DNA of 64,000 nt from Apostichopus japonicus (GCF_037975245.1 NC_092569.1:33007668-33071667), one strand, 5' to 3'; shown: positions 33,704 to 45,934, counted from the stretch's first letter. The notes: generated by a model from the sequence alone, not told the origin. Numbers and translations: made by a program.

Positions 33704-33856
33704 TGTAACATAATCATACTCGTAAGAAACTCTGTGGTTCTACACAGACTCTGTAAAACTCGATTTTCAATATACACGAATAAGATAAACGTCAATCCTC
33801 TCTGAGTCTCTCTTCCATCATATTTATATAGTCTTACCAGACATCCAACTTTTACA
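33704..33856 (+). repeat. 3' LTR
   Basis: Second 153-base LTR, preceded by the purine tract at 33692-33703 and followed by the GAGGG target duplication. Confidence 0.93.
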
Positions 33857-33861
33857 GAGGG

Positions 33862-36412
33862 GTTTATATTAACATCTTCGAGACCTTTACAGTCCAAATG
33901 ATAATTATGGAACTAAAATTACGCTATCACATTTACTTAGTGAGACACGTGTATACATGTCGCAGAAAACCAGGTCCGATCCTGAAGATCTTTATGTAAC
34001 GGGAACCTCTTTGTGAAGCCTTTGATTTTCCTGAAGTATATTATGATATTGAGGAAACACTATTCTCTATTCAAAATATATTCAGGGCTGTACCTCTCCC
34101 AACCCCTCCCCTCTGGTCAGATCTATGTAGTTACTCAAGAAATTGATAGACTGTCTAATTGATGGACTGAATACTCGAAAACTGAAAAAAAAAACTTCAT
34201 ATTTATGTTGGTCGCGAAGAAGAAAACCAAGAGATGAAAGATGACATAGGAGTAAAGAAAAACAATAACATAACTTAAATTATGGATAAACTCCAAGAAA
34301 TAGAACGAAAGAATAAATACACATAAGAGATGAGTACGGCTATTTATAATATATTTATAATGAATAGCATTATATGGTATAAGAACAAGAAATACACCAA
34401 TGTCTTTTCGAAGGTGATTAATCCAAATATCACTCTTCGTAAATTGTTGATTCCAGTATGCTTATCAGCTGAGATGAATATTATAAGAAACTGATAACAC
34501 CAACAAGTCAGGCAAAGCAAGTTTTATAATCTATCACTCTGTTTATAAATCAATTCATCGCTTTATCATTTATAATATTTAGTTCATACCTACTTATGAT
34601 TTGCTCCTTAATATTTCATAAAGATGGTGTCACTAAATAAAATTGAAGCTTTATGTTATTTAATATAATAGTGCAAATCAGTGCATATTGTTTACGTTAT
34701 TTTTGTAGTATGCTACTCTTTGTTTATATAATCTAGTAAATAATAGTGTTTTTGTGAGATTCAAATCCATCGAAAATAGAGAATATTTTAGCAGGCAAGA
34801 TTGGAATGGGGCGAAATTAACATCATAAATACGAATCGTCTTTCCTGGAACAAAACATGTGACAGGGAAATCATCATGTTTGCTTCAGAAACTAATAATG
34901 TTCAAACTAAAAGGAGTATATTCCCGTTATCTATTTCATATCTATCTATCTTTATATCTATATTTAGTAAGTGCATCTGGTAATAACAGAGAGAGTGATG
35001 TCATCAGTGCATGTAAGTTGAATAGTTTTTTTTTTTAATATAATATTTTAATCATTTATGCTTGGAGGAAACAATTCACATGTATCAAGTTTGAAGGATT
35101 AATCAACATAAAGTCTATAATAGACTATAAATAAAAGTTTGAAGAGTAACTGCTTTTGTGACATGCACACCCAAAAATTGATAAAATTTTAATGAACTAT
35201 ATTTGGAGTTAGGGACAAGGTATTGAGATTTAGCTTTCAACCAACAGTGAAGGATAATATTAAGCATATGATGACAGTACCTTGGAAGTTATTAGTCATT
35301 TCTAGCAATGATACAACGCCCACCTTTCCACATATTTATAAAATAAAAACGACAGGTAGCGCTTGGCTCATGTAGTGGTGTGGTGGCAAAAAGAAAAAAA
35401 AAAGTTGAAGGCAAATGGCAGTGCTGGAAAAGACTCTGGTTCGGAAATGTTGACAACTTAACCTATAGTCGTTGCATTTTCAAAAGGAACGTTCAAACTT
35501 CAAGAGGAATAATGGTGTATTCTCCATTTTGAGAAAATTTGAAGAGAATAAGGAAAGTACTTATGTGTGAAACTCTTAGTTATCAAACAAAGTATTATGT
35601 TTACGTACTTCACAGGTTTCTCTTACAATCGCAAAAAGGATACATTTGAAAAACTCTAGTGTGTTCAGCGCATGTCGTCATAAGATGTTATATAAAAAAA
35701 AAATGTCTTATTTTTCAACAGAGCATAGACAAGATGAGAAAATTCAAGAATGACAACAGCGATGATGGGATACATTGTCCGTATTATTATGTAAAAGACA
35801 AATCCGATTATTGTTTAACTCACATCACATACTGCTGTATGTTACCTAACTTTATTCCCCAATATTCATATTGACTTTACGATCTCATGGCGCACTGGTT
35901 CAATGCTGCCTGATTGCTAAGGTTTCTTTTCCTTACTCATAACAAATAGAGATCAATTCTACTCTTCCGTGTATGCGTAGACCTCTACATTCATGAGTAT
36001 ATGTAAAGTAGTATCTATCTTTCAACATCCTATATACGGTTCTAACACCAACCACCACATCAAGTTCACCATTGTGTACAAAAAACAAAACAAAAAAAAA
36101 ACAAAAACAATACAAGCTTAAAGTTGGTATTGTGGAATAATGACTATTGAATATAAATCAAACACATTATAACATTTCCATTAAGAACTGAACCAAGTTT
36201 TTTCTTCAAATTCATATGTTTATCTTCATACCAATTGAAGCTGATGAATATTCAGTATAAGGATATGAGATAATTCAAGGTCTCCTTAGTCTTGTCAACT
36301 GTTTCCTTGATTCATAAGATGTATCGTGTTAAGTTGAGATTTCTTCATTCTGCTGATAGACTCTCTCCAGATCACTTCATTCTATAAAGTTCATCGCTTC
36401 ACACCATAAAAC
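33862..36412. other. Intergenic DNA upstream of FReD gene 2
   Basis: No complete gene was recognised. One frame at about 35723-35871 is Tyr/Cys-rich (see findings). A TCTATAAAG word lies at 36381-36389, only about 25 bases before the gene 2 ATG, which would imply a very short leader if it is a TATA box. Confidence 0.4.
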
Positions 36413-36492
36413 ATGAAGTTGACGTTATTGTGTTTGTGCGTCTTTGGTGTTTGCCTGCAACGGTTGGATTTCACCGAATCATCGGGCAGGTG
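36413..36492 (+). CDS. FReD gene 2 exon 1: signal peptide
   Basis: ATG followed by KLTLLCLCVFGVCLQ, a strong signal-peptide core, then a polar stretch to the donor TG|GTAAGT at 36493 (phase 2). The frame at 36444-36626 is a shadow in another frame. Confidence 0.7.
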
Positions 36493-39400
36493 GTAAGTCT
36501 TCAAACATTTTCGCGTTTTCAACGTTTGGTAATAGACCATGGCTTAATTTTAACGTAAATCTCTCTGTTTACTGTTCTTTAACTTCTTTTCGAAGCTTCT
36601 TTATGCTAAGTTGCAGCAAAACTTAAACTTGCAAATGCATTTTATTCAAAGCACTTAAAAAACGACGACCTATACCAAAGCAAGACCAAAACAGATAAAC
36701 GAAGCAACTCTGTGTTCTAATAATCTGTGTATCCTTTCAACGCTTAACTATAATCCAGTTATTTATATGATTTTTTTGTTTATAGGACTTAATTCTTCAA
36801 AACTGGAGCGATTTTCTTTATAAATTAGTCACATCTGTCATAAATATACTAACATTTAGTTCGCAAGGATCGAAGTATCTTCCCCCGTTAGTGCTAAATA
36901 TGTAATTTACAGACAGAAAAAAAGAAGAATAAAAAAATGATACTATCTTGTTTCTCAAAGAAATGTGAACCATTCACTAGATATGTATCAGCCACAACAA
37001 GTTGTATAACTTACAAAAACACCATCTAAAGACTTGTATCACCTTGTTTTAATTTTTCAATGTAAATTAAATATAACAATATTTATTCCCAGCTCGAACA
37101 TATATAGCAGTATTTGATCTTTCGACGACTCAATTTAAGATAATTTTTGAAGCAAGCTCGTAAATTTAAATCTAGTTGAGAATGTACAGAATTCATCAAA
37201 TTTGTTCTAACTAGCTTGTTTGAATACAGTCATGTTGTCTGTGATTTAGTGCGTTTTGCATGTGAATTAAATATTTATAACAATATCTTATCCCATCTTT
37301 ATGATTAGATTGAAGCTATTTTTTATATAATCTTGCCCTCGAAACTGTCAAATGTCAAATTATGTTACACCAGACAACATTAATAGATCTGATACTCTGT
37401 AATGAACATCGGTTGTAAGATTATACTAAAAATGACTTACAATTCTACTTGTACTTGTACGGTGATGTAGGAAATATATATAATAATTAATTACCATACA
37501 AAACTGTTGACTATCTTCAATCTTTAATTTTTCGTTGATTAATACTGCTTAAGAAAAAGAACGGGACATGTTTATTGATTTCTAGCTCGTTATCTGTCAT
37601 TTGGTTAATAAATTGTGACGCGAATTGATGACAACTGAAATCTCATTATGAGTACTTCTCGATATGTAAAATAGTAAATTTAAACATGAAAACGTGAAAA
37701 CCAAATCAACAGTAGTCAGAACTGTAAACTTTGTCGAAAATATTAGCGATCTTATAGCACTCATATTTACTTTTAGTAGTATCGTCTGATGACGAATTGA
37801 ACAAAATCCTTTATTTTTTATAAAAGTTGTCGCAATGCTATAGTTATTACACAAATATAAACATATGAAAATCACTTCAAGCAAAGAATATTCGTCTCCT
37901 TTTATTTTTACAATTCTTTGTCTGTTTCACTACAATTCATTGATCAGCAAGTTTAAAATTATTTTAACAATAATTAGGAGTAAGTTATTAGAAATACAAA
38001 ACATAAAACCACATTTGGTCGGTAATCTTTACCATACCCTCGTGTACACCCTTACTTGTTCATTCGTATACTCAATCTATACTAATATGAGTATTCATTC
38101 TTGCGATCCTTAAACTTTGGTTTACTCATAAATTGGTCAAATACGCGCTTAAAATATTAACTTTTTAAATTGAAATTTTTAGTTTTAGTTTAAATTTGTT
38201 ACTTTGAATATTCCATCGACATTAAAAAAGAAATAGCAGTGCGTTTCATTGGCAATTTAACCGTTGAATGTATGTTATTTTAAGATCACAATTAAGTTTG
38301 AAACTTTGAAATAAAACAGCTATCGAAATCAAACTCGATAAAATCACATAGTGCAACTTTCTTTATCACTATATCTTTAATTTAATATATTTTATAATCG
38401 TTTTGTTAATTGTTAAAATAAATAAACAGGATATTCTGAATAATTTAAAGTTGTACGATTTTTCTTTCTGTAAATATCGCAGAATGGGCAAACTTTACTC
38501 TCCATCCAAGCAATTTACCTTGTGGCAGTATTTTTGTTGTTGTAGATGTTCTGTTCTTGTTCCTAGCGTTATCAGGTCATACTGATGGTATTATATTCTA
38601 TTACTTTTTGTTAGTTGCTATACAACGTTCTAAGTTTAATCTCTCTGCTATCTTTACGTGTTAATGACGAATATTTAGTTGGGATTGATTCTTAAAGAAA
38701 TTGGTATGATTCCTCGTCTATAAAGATTCCTAAATGATACCAAACTTAATAAAAGAACTTAACCTTCTGGATAATGTTATAAATACGATTTTTGCTTTAA
38801 ATATTATAGAGAATGGGGAAATTTCACTTTCCGTGATTTATAAAGGTCATCTAGCAATTTTTTTTTGAGAATACTATCGTTATGTTATGGACTATAGTAA
38901 CTGGATAATCATTGAAAAAAATATGTTGAGAACTATCCCATGGAGAACAAATACGCTGATAACATTTATATGTTTATCATAAACCTGCAGCTAAAATTGA
39001 CTGTGTCCTTCGGCTGTGTTTTACGGTGTATACTTTTCCCTAAATATTTTTAACAGCTTTCTCACTAAAAAAATAAATCTTCGATTGTCATAATTTATGC
39101 CCATCAAACAAATGTAGGTTATTAGTACAAAATAAGCATATTAATGATCCAATTATTAATTAATTACCATACAACATGTTTTGGATTATCTTGAATCCGT
39201 AAATTTGCACTTTATTAACACTGCTATAAAAAACAGAACGGTATAAGTTAATTAATCGCTCTTTATCTTTCATTTGGTAACCAAATTTGGACAATTGAAA
39301 TCTCATTTTGAGTAACTATTGACATGTTAAATAGTAACTATCGACATGTAAAATTGAAAACCAAATCAACAGTAAACAGAATTGTAAACTATGTCGAAAA

Positions 39401-42400
39401 TATTAGCGATATTTGAGCACTTATATTTAAGTTGCAGAAGTATCCCCAGATGAAGATTTTAACAAAACCCTTTATTTTTATAATAGTAAACGTATTGCTA
39501 TAAGTATTGCCCAAATTTAATCATACGAAAATCAAATTACACAAGGTAAAGTCTTCTTTTATATTTGCAATTCTTTGTCTGTTTCACTACAATATATTAA
39601 TCAGCGATTTTAAAACATCAACTGATTTCGTGATATTACTTAGAACAGACTACATATTTGTTTTCAGGTGTAATGCACCACGAATAACATATTTTATAGT
39701 TGTGTTATTAAAACGAACAGTAATATACCTAACAAGTCCATTTCGAATCCATCGTCGAATCTATGATACCATTCTATCTACTAAGAACTTGTTGATTTGT
39801 TTACATATTTACAGAATGATCTGGGACCTTCTGAAAAGATCAGTAGAAACAGACAAAGAAGTGAGACTGAAATTAAGTAATTGTTTTCAAAAGTAAACTA
39901 TTAAGTTCTTTCTGTGTTCGAAATGGGTTACAGTGTTTTAAAAAAAAATATATATTTCTAAGTTTTAGTATTAAACATCAAACCCGTGTTAAAGTTTAGC
40001 TTTTGCTACCTAGCCTTATAGCTTAAAAAAGTGTTTTGAGCAATGGAGTTATTTGAATATTAGCTATGACGAATATTAGCTATTACGAAATGTTAGCTAT
40101 TACGAAAATTAACTTTTTAACATACTTTTACGAGATGTCATCGCCTTTTCTGAGAAAAAAACGATAGAAACTTAATAAATATACATTTAAGATTGTATTA
40201 TAATGTATCAATGTGAAGGGAAACAAAAAGGTAAATATCTCTATGTAAGAAGGGCATCATATCTCTGAATTACTTATATCTGGTAAATCTGGTTATTAAG
40301 AGAGTTTTTTACAACACACATTTTTGTATTTTCATCTCGACGACTATTTTATCAGGTTCCTCTTACTTCTACTACCAAGAGCCTCAGTATCCGAGAGATT
40401 GCAAGGACGTCTATGAACAATGTGATGATCAAACTGAATCTGGTGTTTTCATGATTCAGCCTGACGGTGGTCCTGAACCTTTCAACGTCCACTGTAATAA
40501 TTCAATAGATGGAGGTGGATGGACGGTGAGTTGGCTAAATTTGTGTTATTCTTGTTTCGTGATTACGGTGTGAGCGAGGCGGGTGGGGGGGGGGGGGGAT
40601 TGCACGGAATGTCAAATCCTAAGGATTTGTCTTCGTTAACCAATATTAATTTTGGGCTGAAGTATTGCAACCATCGGCAAACAATGAAATTGTTGTAGAA
40701 GAATATTTTTCAGTCACTCCCAGAAAATGAACCACGTGCTACGAAAGGTATATGTAAGTATACTGTAGACAACTTGAATTTATATTACATATATATCAGC
40801 CTTTATATGAATATTACGGAGTTTAACTCATTAATCATTAAATCATTCCTGTTTTTTTTCCCAATAGGTATTTCAACGTAGGATTGATGGAGCTGTGGAT
40901 TTTTACCGACGTTGGGACGACTACAAAGACGGATTTGGGTTTTTAGAACGAGAATTCTGGCTCGGTAACGACAAGTTATCCTACATAACTAACCAGGGTG
41001 ACTACGAGCTACGTATCGACCTGGTCAGCAGGAATGGTATTTCCTACTTTGCCAAGTACGACCTCTTCAGGATCAGCGATGAAATCAGTAAATACAGAAT
41101 GACAGATCTTGGAACCTATCTGCCTGAAAGCACAACAAGTTAGTTTATTTTTTATTCCCATGTAATTAATACATTTCTACAAACAGTTGACGCATGGGAG
41201 AGAAATTCTACTTCGCAATATTATAACAAAGATGTTGCTGGAAAGAGGTTAACAAACTTAAATTGGAAGTGTGGAAGTTAAAACCAGTTATATGCTAATA
41301 TGTCATTAGGTCCAAAGTCACCTTCATTGTGTTTTTGGGGCAATATCATTCTATTCCATGTTTTGTTAATGCAAATATAAATTAAAGGAAATTCGATCAT
41401 AAATTCGTTTTGATAATGTATACAACAATGGTTTGAAGTACAGGTAAAACTTAACGTTAGACTAATCATAAACGAGCCCCTTACTCGTTTCCCCTATGCG
41501 ATGTTATTGGGAGGGGGTACCTTCAACCACATGAAGGGCTACATTTAAGAGATATCCAAAGGAAATATATTTGCACGAACAAAAGAAACCGTTTTCATTT
41601 GCTTACATTCTTCACGAAAACAAAATCCCCATGGATGTTGGCAAGTGAACGGTAAGGGCAATCATGGGGTATTACAATACACAGATTGATACCTCATCCT
41701 GTAAGCTTACAACTGTACCAATGCTAGTAAGGGTTGTTTGTGCTCTTTGAGCTTGTCGATAATGTAGGAGAGATAATAACGTAGAAATTACTCTATCGGT
41801 GACAAAAACCAACAACAAACAAACACGTTCAAGCCCCATTAATATACTTTACATTAAAATATTGCTTTATGAAAGTCAACACACAATGCACTGTTATTTA
41901 TACATATGCGAAGTTATAACAATAAGTAAGACATGTTATCTTTGCTTCTAGAGAAATAAAAATATAATTTAACACAATCAACGCAAAATATTAACAAGAA
42001 CAACGGGAAAGACATAAAACAAGTGGCTTCGAGTCAAAACTTTTTAAATATCTGAAATAACTCATTTCCCTCGTCTTTTGCGATAAACAATAGGCCTTTA
42101 TATAAGAAAAGCGGTGACCTATCTGTTACTCCTATGAATGAAAAATGACGAAGGTAGCCAAATTTTGAAAACGTGTACAAATGAAACCATGGAAATATTT
42201 AAAAAACGAATTGTACTTGGATTAAAAATAAAATCTTTGCTACAACGTGTGTCAAAAATTATTATTTCCCTTTTGCGAATGACTCATATTGATGTTCTTA
42301 ACCCACCTTGATGAAGTTTGTGGAATGCTTCATCGTAAAATCTGGTATGTTTTGATACAAGAAAAATATTTCGTAAGTTTCTCGTTTACTAATATGACGA

Positions 42401-42692
42401 TAACGCTAACTACAATGTTTTATCTTCTTTCTTCATTCTAGATTATGACCGCATGGCTTATCATCGAAACATGTCCTTCTCTACCTGGGACAGGGAAAAT
42501 GACAAGCATAGTAGTTATAATTGTGCATCTTATTATCATGGTGCCTGGTGGTTCAATACTTGTTATCACTCTCACCTCAACGGTCTCTACTTCGACAGCC
42601 ATGACTCTCACAAGACCATTTCTTGGTATAACCTTCCTGGTGGGCGATATAACATCAAATATACAAAAATGAAACTACGCCCCGATAGTTAG
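36413..42692 (+). CDS. FReD gene 2: secreted single-domain fibrinogen-related lectin
   Basis: Predicted secreted lectin with one complete fibrinogen domain of about 230 residues. Supported exons are 36413-36492 (signal peptide), 40356-40525, 40868-41138 and 42442-42692. Landmarks are YPRDCKDVYEQC, GGGWT, VFQRRIDG, DYKDGFGFLEREFWLGNDKL, YDLFRISDE, FSTWDRENDKHSSYNC, HGAWWFNTC and HLNG, so the calcium-site and CxxxxLNG regions are present and the loop between them is short. Exon 1 ends in phase 2 (TG|GTAAGT) while exon 3 needs a phase-1 predecessor. At least one small exon in the 3.9-kb gap is therefore unplaced; a phase-compatible 32-base candidate is 37948-37979, weakly supported. It shares intron positions with genes 1 and 3 but lacks their TIL and second FReD. 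Confidence 0.85.
36493..40355 (+). other. FReD gene 2 first intron region, with an internal duplication
   Basis: About 3.9 kb. Segments at about 37470-37960 and 39145-39620 are diverged direct repeats; both contain AATTAATTACCATACAA, AACCAAATCAACAGTA, AAATATTAGCGAT and TCTTTGTCTGTTTCACTACAA. An undetected small coding exon is expected here from the splice phases. Confidence 0.7.
40356..40525 (+). CDS. FReD gene 2 exon 3: start of fibrinogen domain
   Basis: 170 bases, acceptor TTTTATCAG, donor ACG|GTGAGT, phases 1 to 0. Encodes SSYFYYQEPQYPRDC, GVFMIQPDGGPEPF and CNNSIDGGGWT. The intron positions equal those of exon 3 in genes 1 and 3. Confidence 0.92.
40868..41138 (+). CDS. FReD gene 2 exon 4: middle of fibrinogen domain
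   Basis: 271 bases, phases 0 to 1. Encodes VFQRRIDGAVDFYRRWDDY, EFWLGNDKLSYITNQ, YELRIDLVSRNG and YDLFRISDEISKYRM. The donor is GTTAGT. Confidence 0.92.
41139..42441 (+). other. FReD gene 2 intron between exons 4 and 5
   Basis: 1.3 kb of AT-rich sequence with no further exon or transposon frame recognised. Confidence 0.65.
42442..42692 (+). CDS. FReD gene 2 exon 5: end of fibrinogen domain
   Basis: 251 bases ending TAG at 42690-42692. Encodes the calcium-site region STWDRENDKHSSYNC, then HGAWWFNTCYHSHLNGLY with only two residues between GAWWF and Cys, and the terminal YTKMKLRPDS. AATAAA at 43062-43067 is a likely polyadenylation signal. Confidence 0.93.
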
Positions 42693-43483
42693 AAAGGAGA
42701 GGAATCCATGTAAACAAGTAGAATCTTCTCAAAATATTTTTGCGGATATCCATTAACAAATTTCTAAACTAACTGTTCCATAAAAAAAAAACTATGCGAC
42801 ACAGACAATCGAATTCGATTATACTGAAAAGCTTCGTGTGTTAACTTCACATTATTCTGAAAATTGTTGAAACTGTTTGGACTATTTCATTATATATCTC
42901 ATTTTCATAAAAGTGTAGAGTAACTTTGTATTAATTAAGACTTGAAAGACCTAAGACAATGCAGCGTTGTTAAGGACTGGTTAATACAGTTAATAGTTCT
43001 TTCAATATCTTAAACATATATAACTTCACAACAACACAATCATCGTCTTACGTATTAAAGAAATAAAAGCAATATGTGTTAACATTCTTACAATTACAAA
43101 TTTCTTTGGGCTAGAGATTTTTTTTTAAATGAGTATCTTACAATACTCTCATTTTGTCTTCCTGTTAGCGACCCCAAATACATACACAACGCTTTAACTA
43201 GGCGTTCGATAAGTCAGTGTTCAAGTGGGTAAGGGTGGCCTAATCAACGTTTGATGTATGGAAGCATACTGAATCGATAGCGTCACAAACGTGATTGTAC
43301 TGTTCAAATGTATGTGGTTTGGGGCCATTTCTTATCAGCATGTGAATCAGATGAATGCATGAGGTATAGTGTAGAACTACTTTGTACTGTCTAAATATCT
43401 TTGATAAATGTGAAGACTTAAATGATATATTCTTCTTTCTAAAGAAAGAGATGAAGATGACATCTTATATGACAACTGATATG

Positions 43484-43533
<50 letters not shown>

Positions 43534-43540
43534 GATAGAT
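42693..43540. other. 3' region of FReD gene 2 and a (TA)n tract
   Basis: 3' untranslated and intergenic sequence with AATAAA at 43062-43067. A (TA)n tract at about 43484-43534 marks the edge of the next transposon fragment. Confidence 0.6.
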
Positions 43541-43544
43541 GGCA

Positions 43545-44223
43545 TTAATTCCAGGTGAAGAGTGCTCAATATACCTGGGTATAGAGCTGGATAGATATAA
43601 ATAATGTACACTCGTACAAAGTTTGCGTTGTTACTCGAGTTTCATGCTTCTTCGCAATCGTCAGATAGCTAACGATCAGGTTGTCTGTCTGTAGCGTGGT
43701 GCTGTTATTTTTTCCGCTTTTTTCTGTGTCGACACTTTGACAAAAGCTCAGTTCTTTTATTCAGCAGATTTTGGTTTCTCAGCCGAAGTTTTTCCACCTT
43801 CTCCTCAATGCAGAGATTACATTGATCCGATGTACGCATTTGTGTATTAGATTCTCGGATTATTTTCCACGTGATGCTAAAATCTTTGCTTCGCTTTTTG
43901 AGCTCCCAAACGTATTTTGATAGTTCTGTCTCCTTCGCGTGTCTTTCGTGTTTGAGTGATTTTTTGTGACTGTTGTACCTTAGTTTGAACGGCCCCCCTG
44001 ATAATCCAACGTAAGTCTTTTGTTCGCCCCCCGATGTTACGTCCGCTCTGTATATTACTGCCTCGGTCAGACATTTACCTCCGAGGGGGCAGGCCTGCTT
44101 GTCCCTGCAGTTGCATTTTCTTTCACTTGCGTCTGGTTTTTCGTTGCTGATAATCTTGCTGTTGTGTGATCTAATGATTGATTTTGTGTTCTTGGTGCAG
44201 CTGTAGCTTATCTTATTCTTACT
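43545..44223 (-). mobile_element. Penelope-like element fragment: GIY-YIG endonuclease and 3' tail
   Basis: The minus-strand frame (about 44223 to 43705) begins NKISYSCTKNTKSIIRSHN. It contains a Cys cluster (CNCRDKQACPLGGKC), then YVGLSGGPFKLRYNSHKKS, TELSKYVWELK and CNLCIEEKVEKL. This is the canonical endonuclease end of Penelope-like retroelements, with YVGLS as the second half of GIY-YIG. The downstream minus-strand tail (about 43704-43545) includes the conserved GAAGCATGAAAC-type 3' sequence. The reverse transcriptase part is absent, because the fragment is cut at 44223 where a LINE begins on the other strand. Confidence 0.85.
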
Positions 44224-45335
44224 GGCGATTTTATTATTCATGTGGATGATCACACTAGTACTGATGCGACTAAATTTACTGATATTATGAATACGTTTAG
44301 TCTCCAGCAACATGTCTCCATTCCAACTCACGACTCCGGACACACTCCGGACATGATTTAATCATCAGACGATCCACTAACGATATCGTGTTATCATCTC
44401 CACAAGCTGCTTTAAAAGTGTCTGATCATTGGTCAATTAGATGTTATCTTGACCTTCCTATTACCAAACATTCAACCAAAGAAATTAAATACCGGAAATA
44501 TCGAAGTATTCATATTGATCAATTTTGTACAGATATTTTGCAATCCTCATTATGCACAACTGAATGGCTTGATTTAGAGAGTTTAATTGAATGCTATGAT
44601 CGTACTTTAACATCTGTCCTTGATATCCACGCACCAGTTCTGACCAGAGTAATTACCGTTAGGCCAACAGTACCTTGGTTCTCCGATCATTTGAAAATAC
44701 TACGTTCCGCTTGTCGAAAGGCTGAGAGAGTTTTCCGCAAATCTGGTCTTGAAACTCACAGACGGGTCCATCGCTCTTTGCGGAATGAGTATTCATTCCA
44801 TCTGGACTATGCTAAAAAGTCCTTTTATACATCAACCATCCGGGACTGTGAAGGCGACACCAGGAAACTGTTTACTGTTGTAAAGTCATCGTGTAATAAA
44901 AAGCAAGTTGTTTCTTATCCGCCACACCAGAATACTATGGAACTTGTTAATGACTTCGGACAATTTTTTATATCTAAAATTGATAAAATTAATGCAAACA
45001 TTGATTTCATTGCTACTGGTACTTTTGAACCTTATGTTCAACAGCATTTCCAATCGAAGTTGACTGGGTTCAAGCCACTTTCTAACGATGAAGTTCGCAC
45101 AATTATCAAATCCTCCAATACGGCTACCTGCAATCTTGACCCAATACCCACTTGGTTACTTAGAAAGTGTCTTGACCCCCTTTTGCCTGTATTGACTACC
45201 ATGATAAATCTTTCACTTAAAGATGGTAATGTTCCTGACAAATGGAAGATAGCTACCGTTACTCCATTGTTAAAGAAAGCAGGTTTTGGACCCAGTATGA
45301 CAAAATGTGTTACATTCATAATTCATAAAAGATAA
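44224..45335 (+). mobile_element. LINE (Jockey/CR1-like non-LTR retrotransposon) fragment: endonuclease C-terminus to start of reverse transcriptase
   Basis: The plus-strand peptide begins GDFIIHVDDHTSTDATKF and, after a small frameshift near 44358, continues at VSDHWSIRCYLDLP (end of the APE-type endonuclease). The linker has VPWFSDHLKILRSACRKAERV, and the first reverse transcriptase motifs are CNLDPIPTWLL and DKWKIATVTPLLKKAGF. The match stops at about 45295, well before the catalytic xxDD. Both ends are truncated, so it is a dead fragment. Confidence 0.85.
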
Positions 45336-45934
45336 TATTGTAATAGGTGCATGAGAATCAGAATTTGTAGCTTCATTGAGTGTACTGTTTTAATTCATCC
45401 ATGCCACTACCCATTACAGTACCCTAGAAATGTAACCATGCAAGAACACTAGAAATTGGCATATACTGTAAGTTCCTATTCAGAAACCAAAAGCTAGGAG
45501 GAACTACTGTTAGTGAAAGCCGTAATTTCCATACAGTAAATCCCACCTTGGGATCATTCAGTAGAAGCTACCAAAAGAAATCATGAGTAACCATTTTGTG
45601 AATTTGAAATAATGATAACCCGTACTTGACAGGACATACAGTACATGTGCAAGTACTCTACTTACATATCACAGCGCACAGACCAAAAAAAAAACTACTT
45701 GATTGTGATCCAATTTCAGGAATTGGCATCGCAGTGCCAATCCCTAAACATGGCGCTAAAGAACAAAGCCACATATTCTCATTATTTTTTTTTTACTTTG
45801 TGTGAATATAATATATAATTGGTTTTGAAGTTATTTGTGTGTAGTTTGGTAATCTTCAACTAGAGCATTGGCTACCTCAATCTGGACGGGCTGGTGTAAA
45901 ATATGCTCTCTGAAAACACAAAAATGGCTTTTAC
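45336..45934. other. AT-rich DNA between LINE fragment and minus-strand exon
   Basis: No exon was recognised on either strand. If the minus-strand gene at 45935-46462 continues, its next exon would have to lie here or beyond the retroelement fragments. Confidence 0.4.

Larger units (their letters stand above)
29295..33856 (+). mobile_element. Ty3/gypsy (Mag-like) LTR retrotransposon, structurally complete but coding-defective
   Basis: Two 153-base LTRs (29295-29447 and 33704-33856) begin TGTAAC and end TTTACA. They differ at a single position by eye and are flanked by the 5-base duplication GAGGG (29290-29294 and 33857-33861). A TGG-initiated primer-binding region directly follows the left LTR (29448), and a purine tract GAAAAAGGGGGA precedes the right LTR. 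The internal order gag, protease, reverse transcriptase, RNase H, integrase is the Ty3/gypsy order. In-frame stops, a local frameshift pair in reverse transcriptase and a deletion in integrase make it non-functional. It lies between FReD genes 1 and 2. Confidence 0.95.

Noticed and set aside
39507-39896. 129-codon frame in gene 2 first intron
   Set aside because: Overlaps the intronic repeat copy and has no recognisable domain. The acceptor at 39816 inside it gives an immediate stop when joined to exon 1.
42445-42672. Hydrophobic frame overlapping gene 2 exon 5
   Set aside because: It is a shadow of the FReD exon in another frame; the FReD frame has family motifs and correct splice phase.
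45872-45934. Extension of the minus-strand zinc-cluster frame beyond 45935
   Set aside because: A good donor (AAG|GTAAAA) precedes it, and the following residues are unlike the preceding protein.
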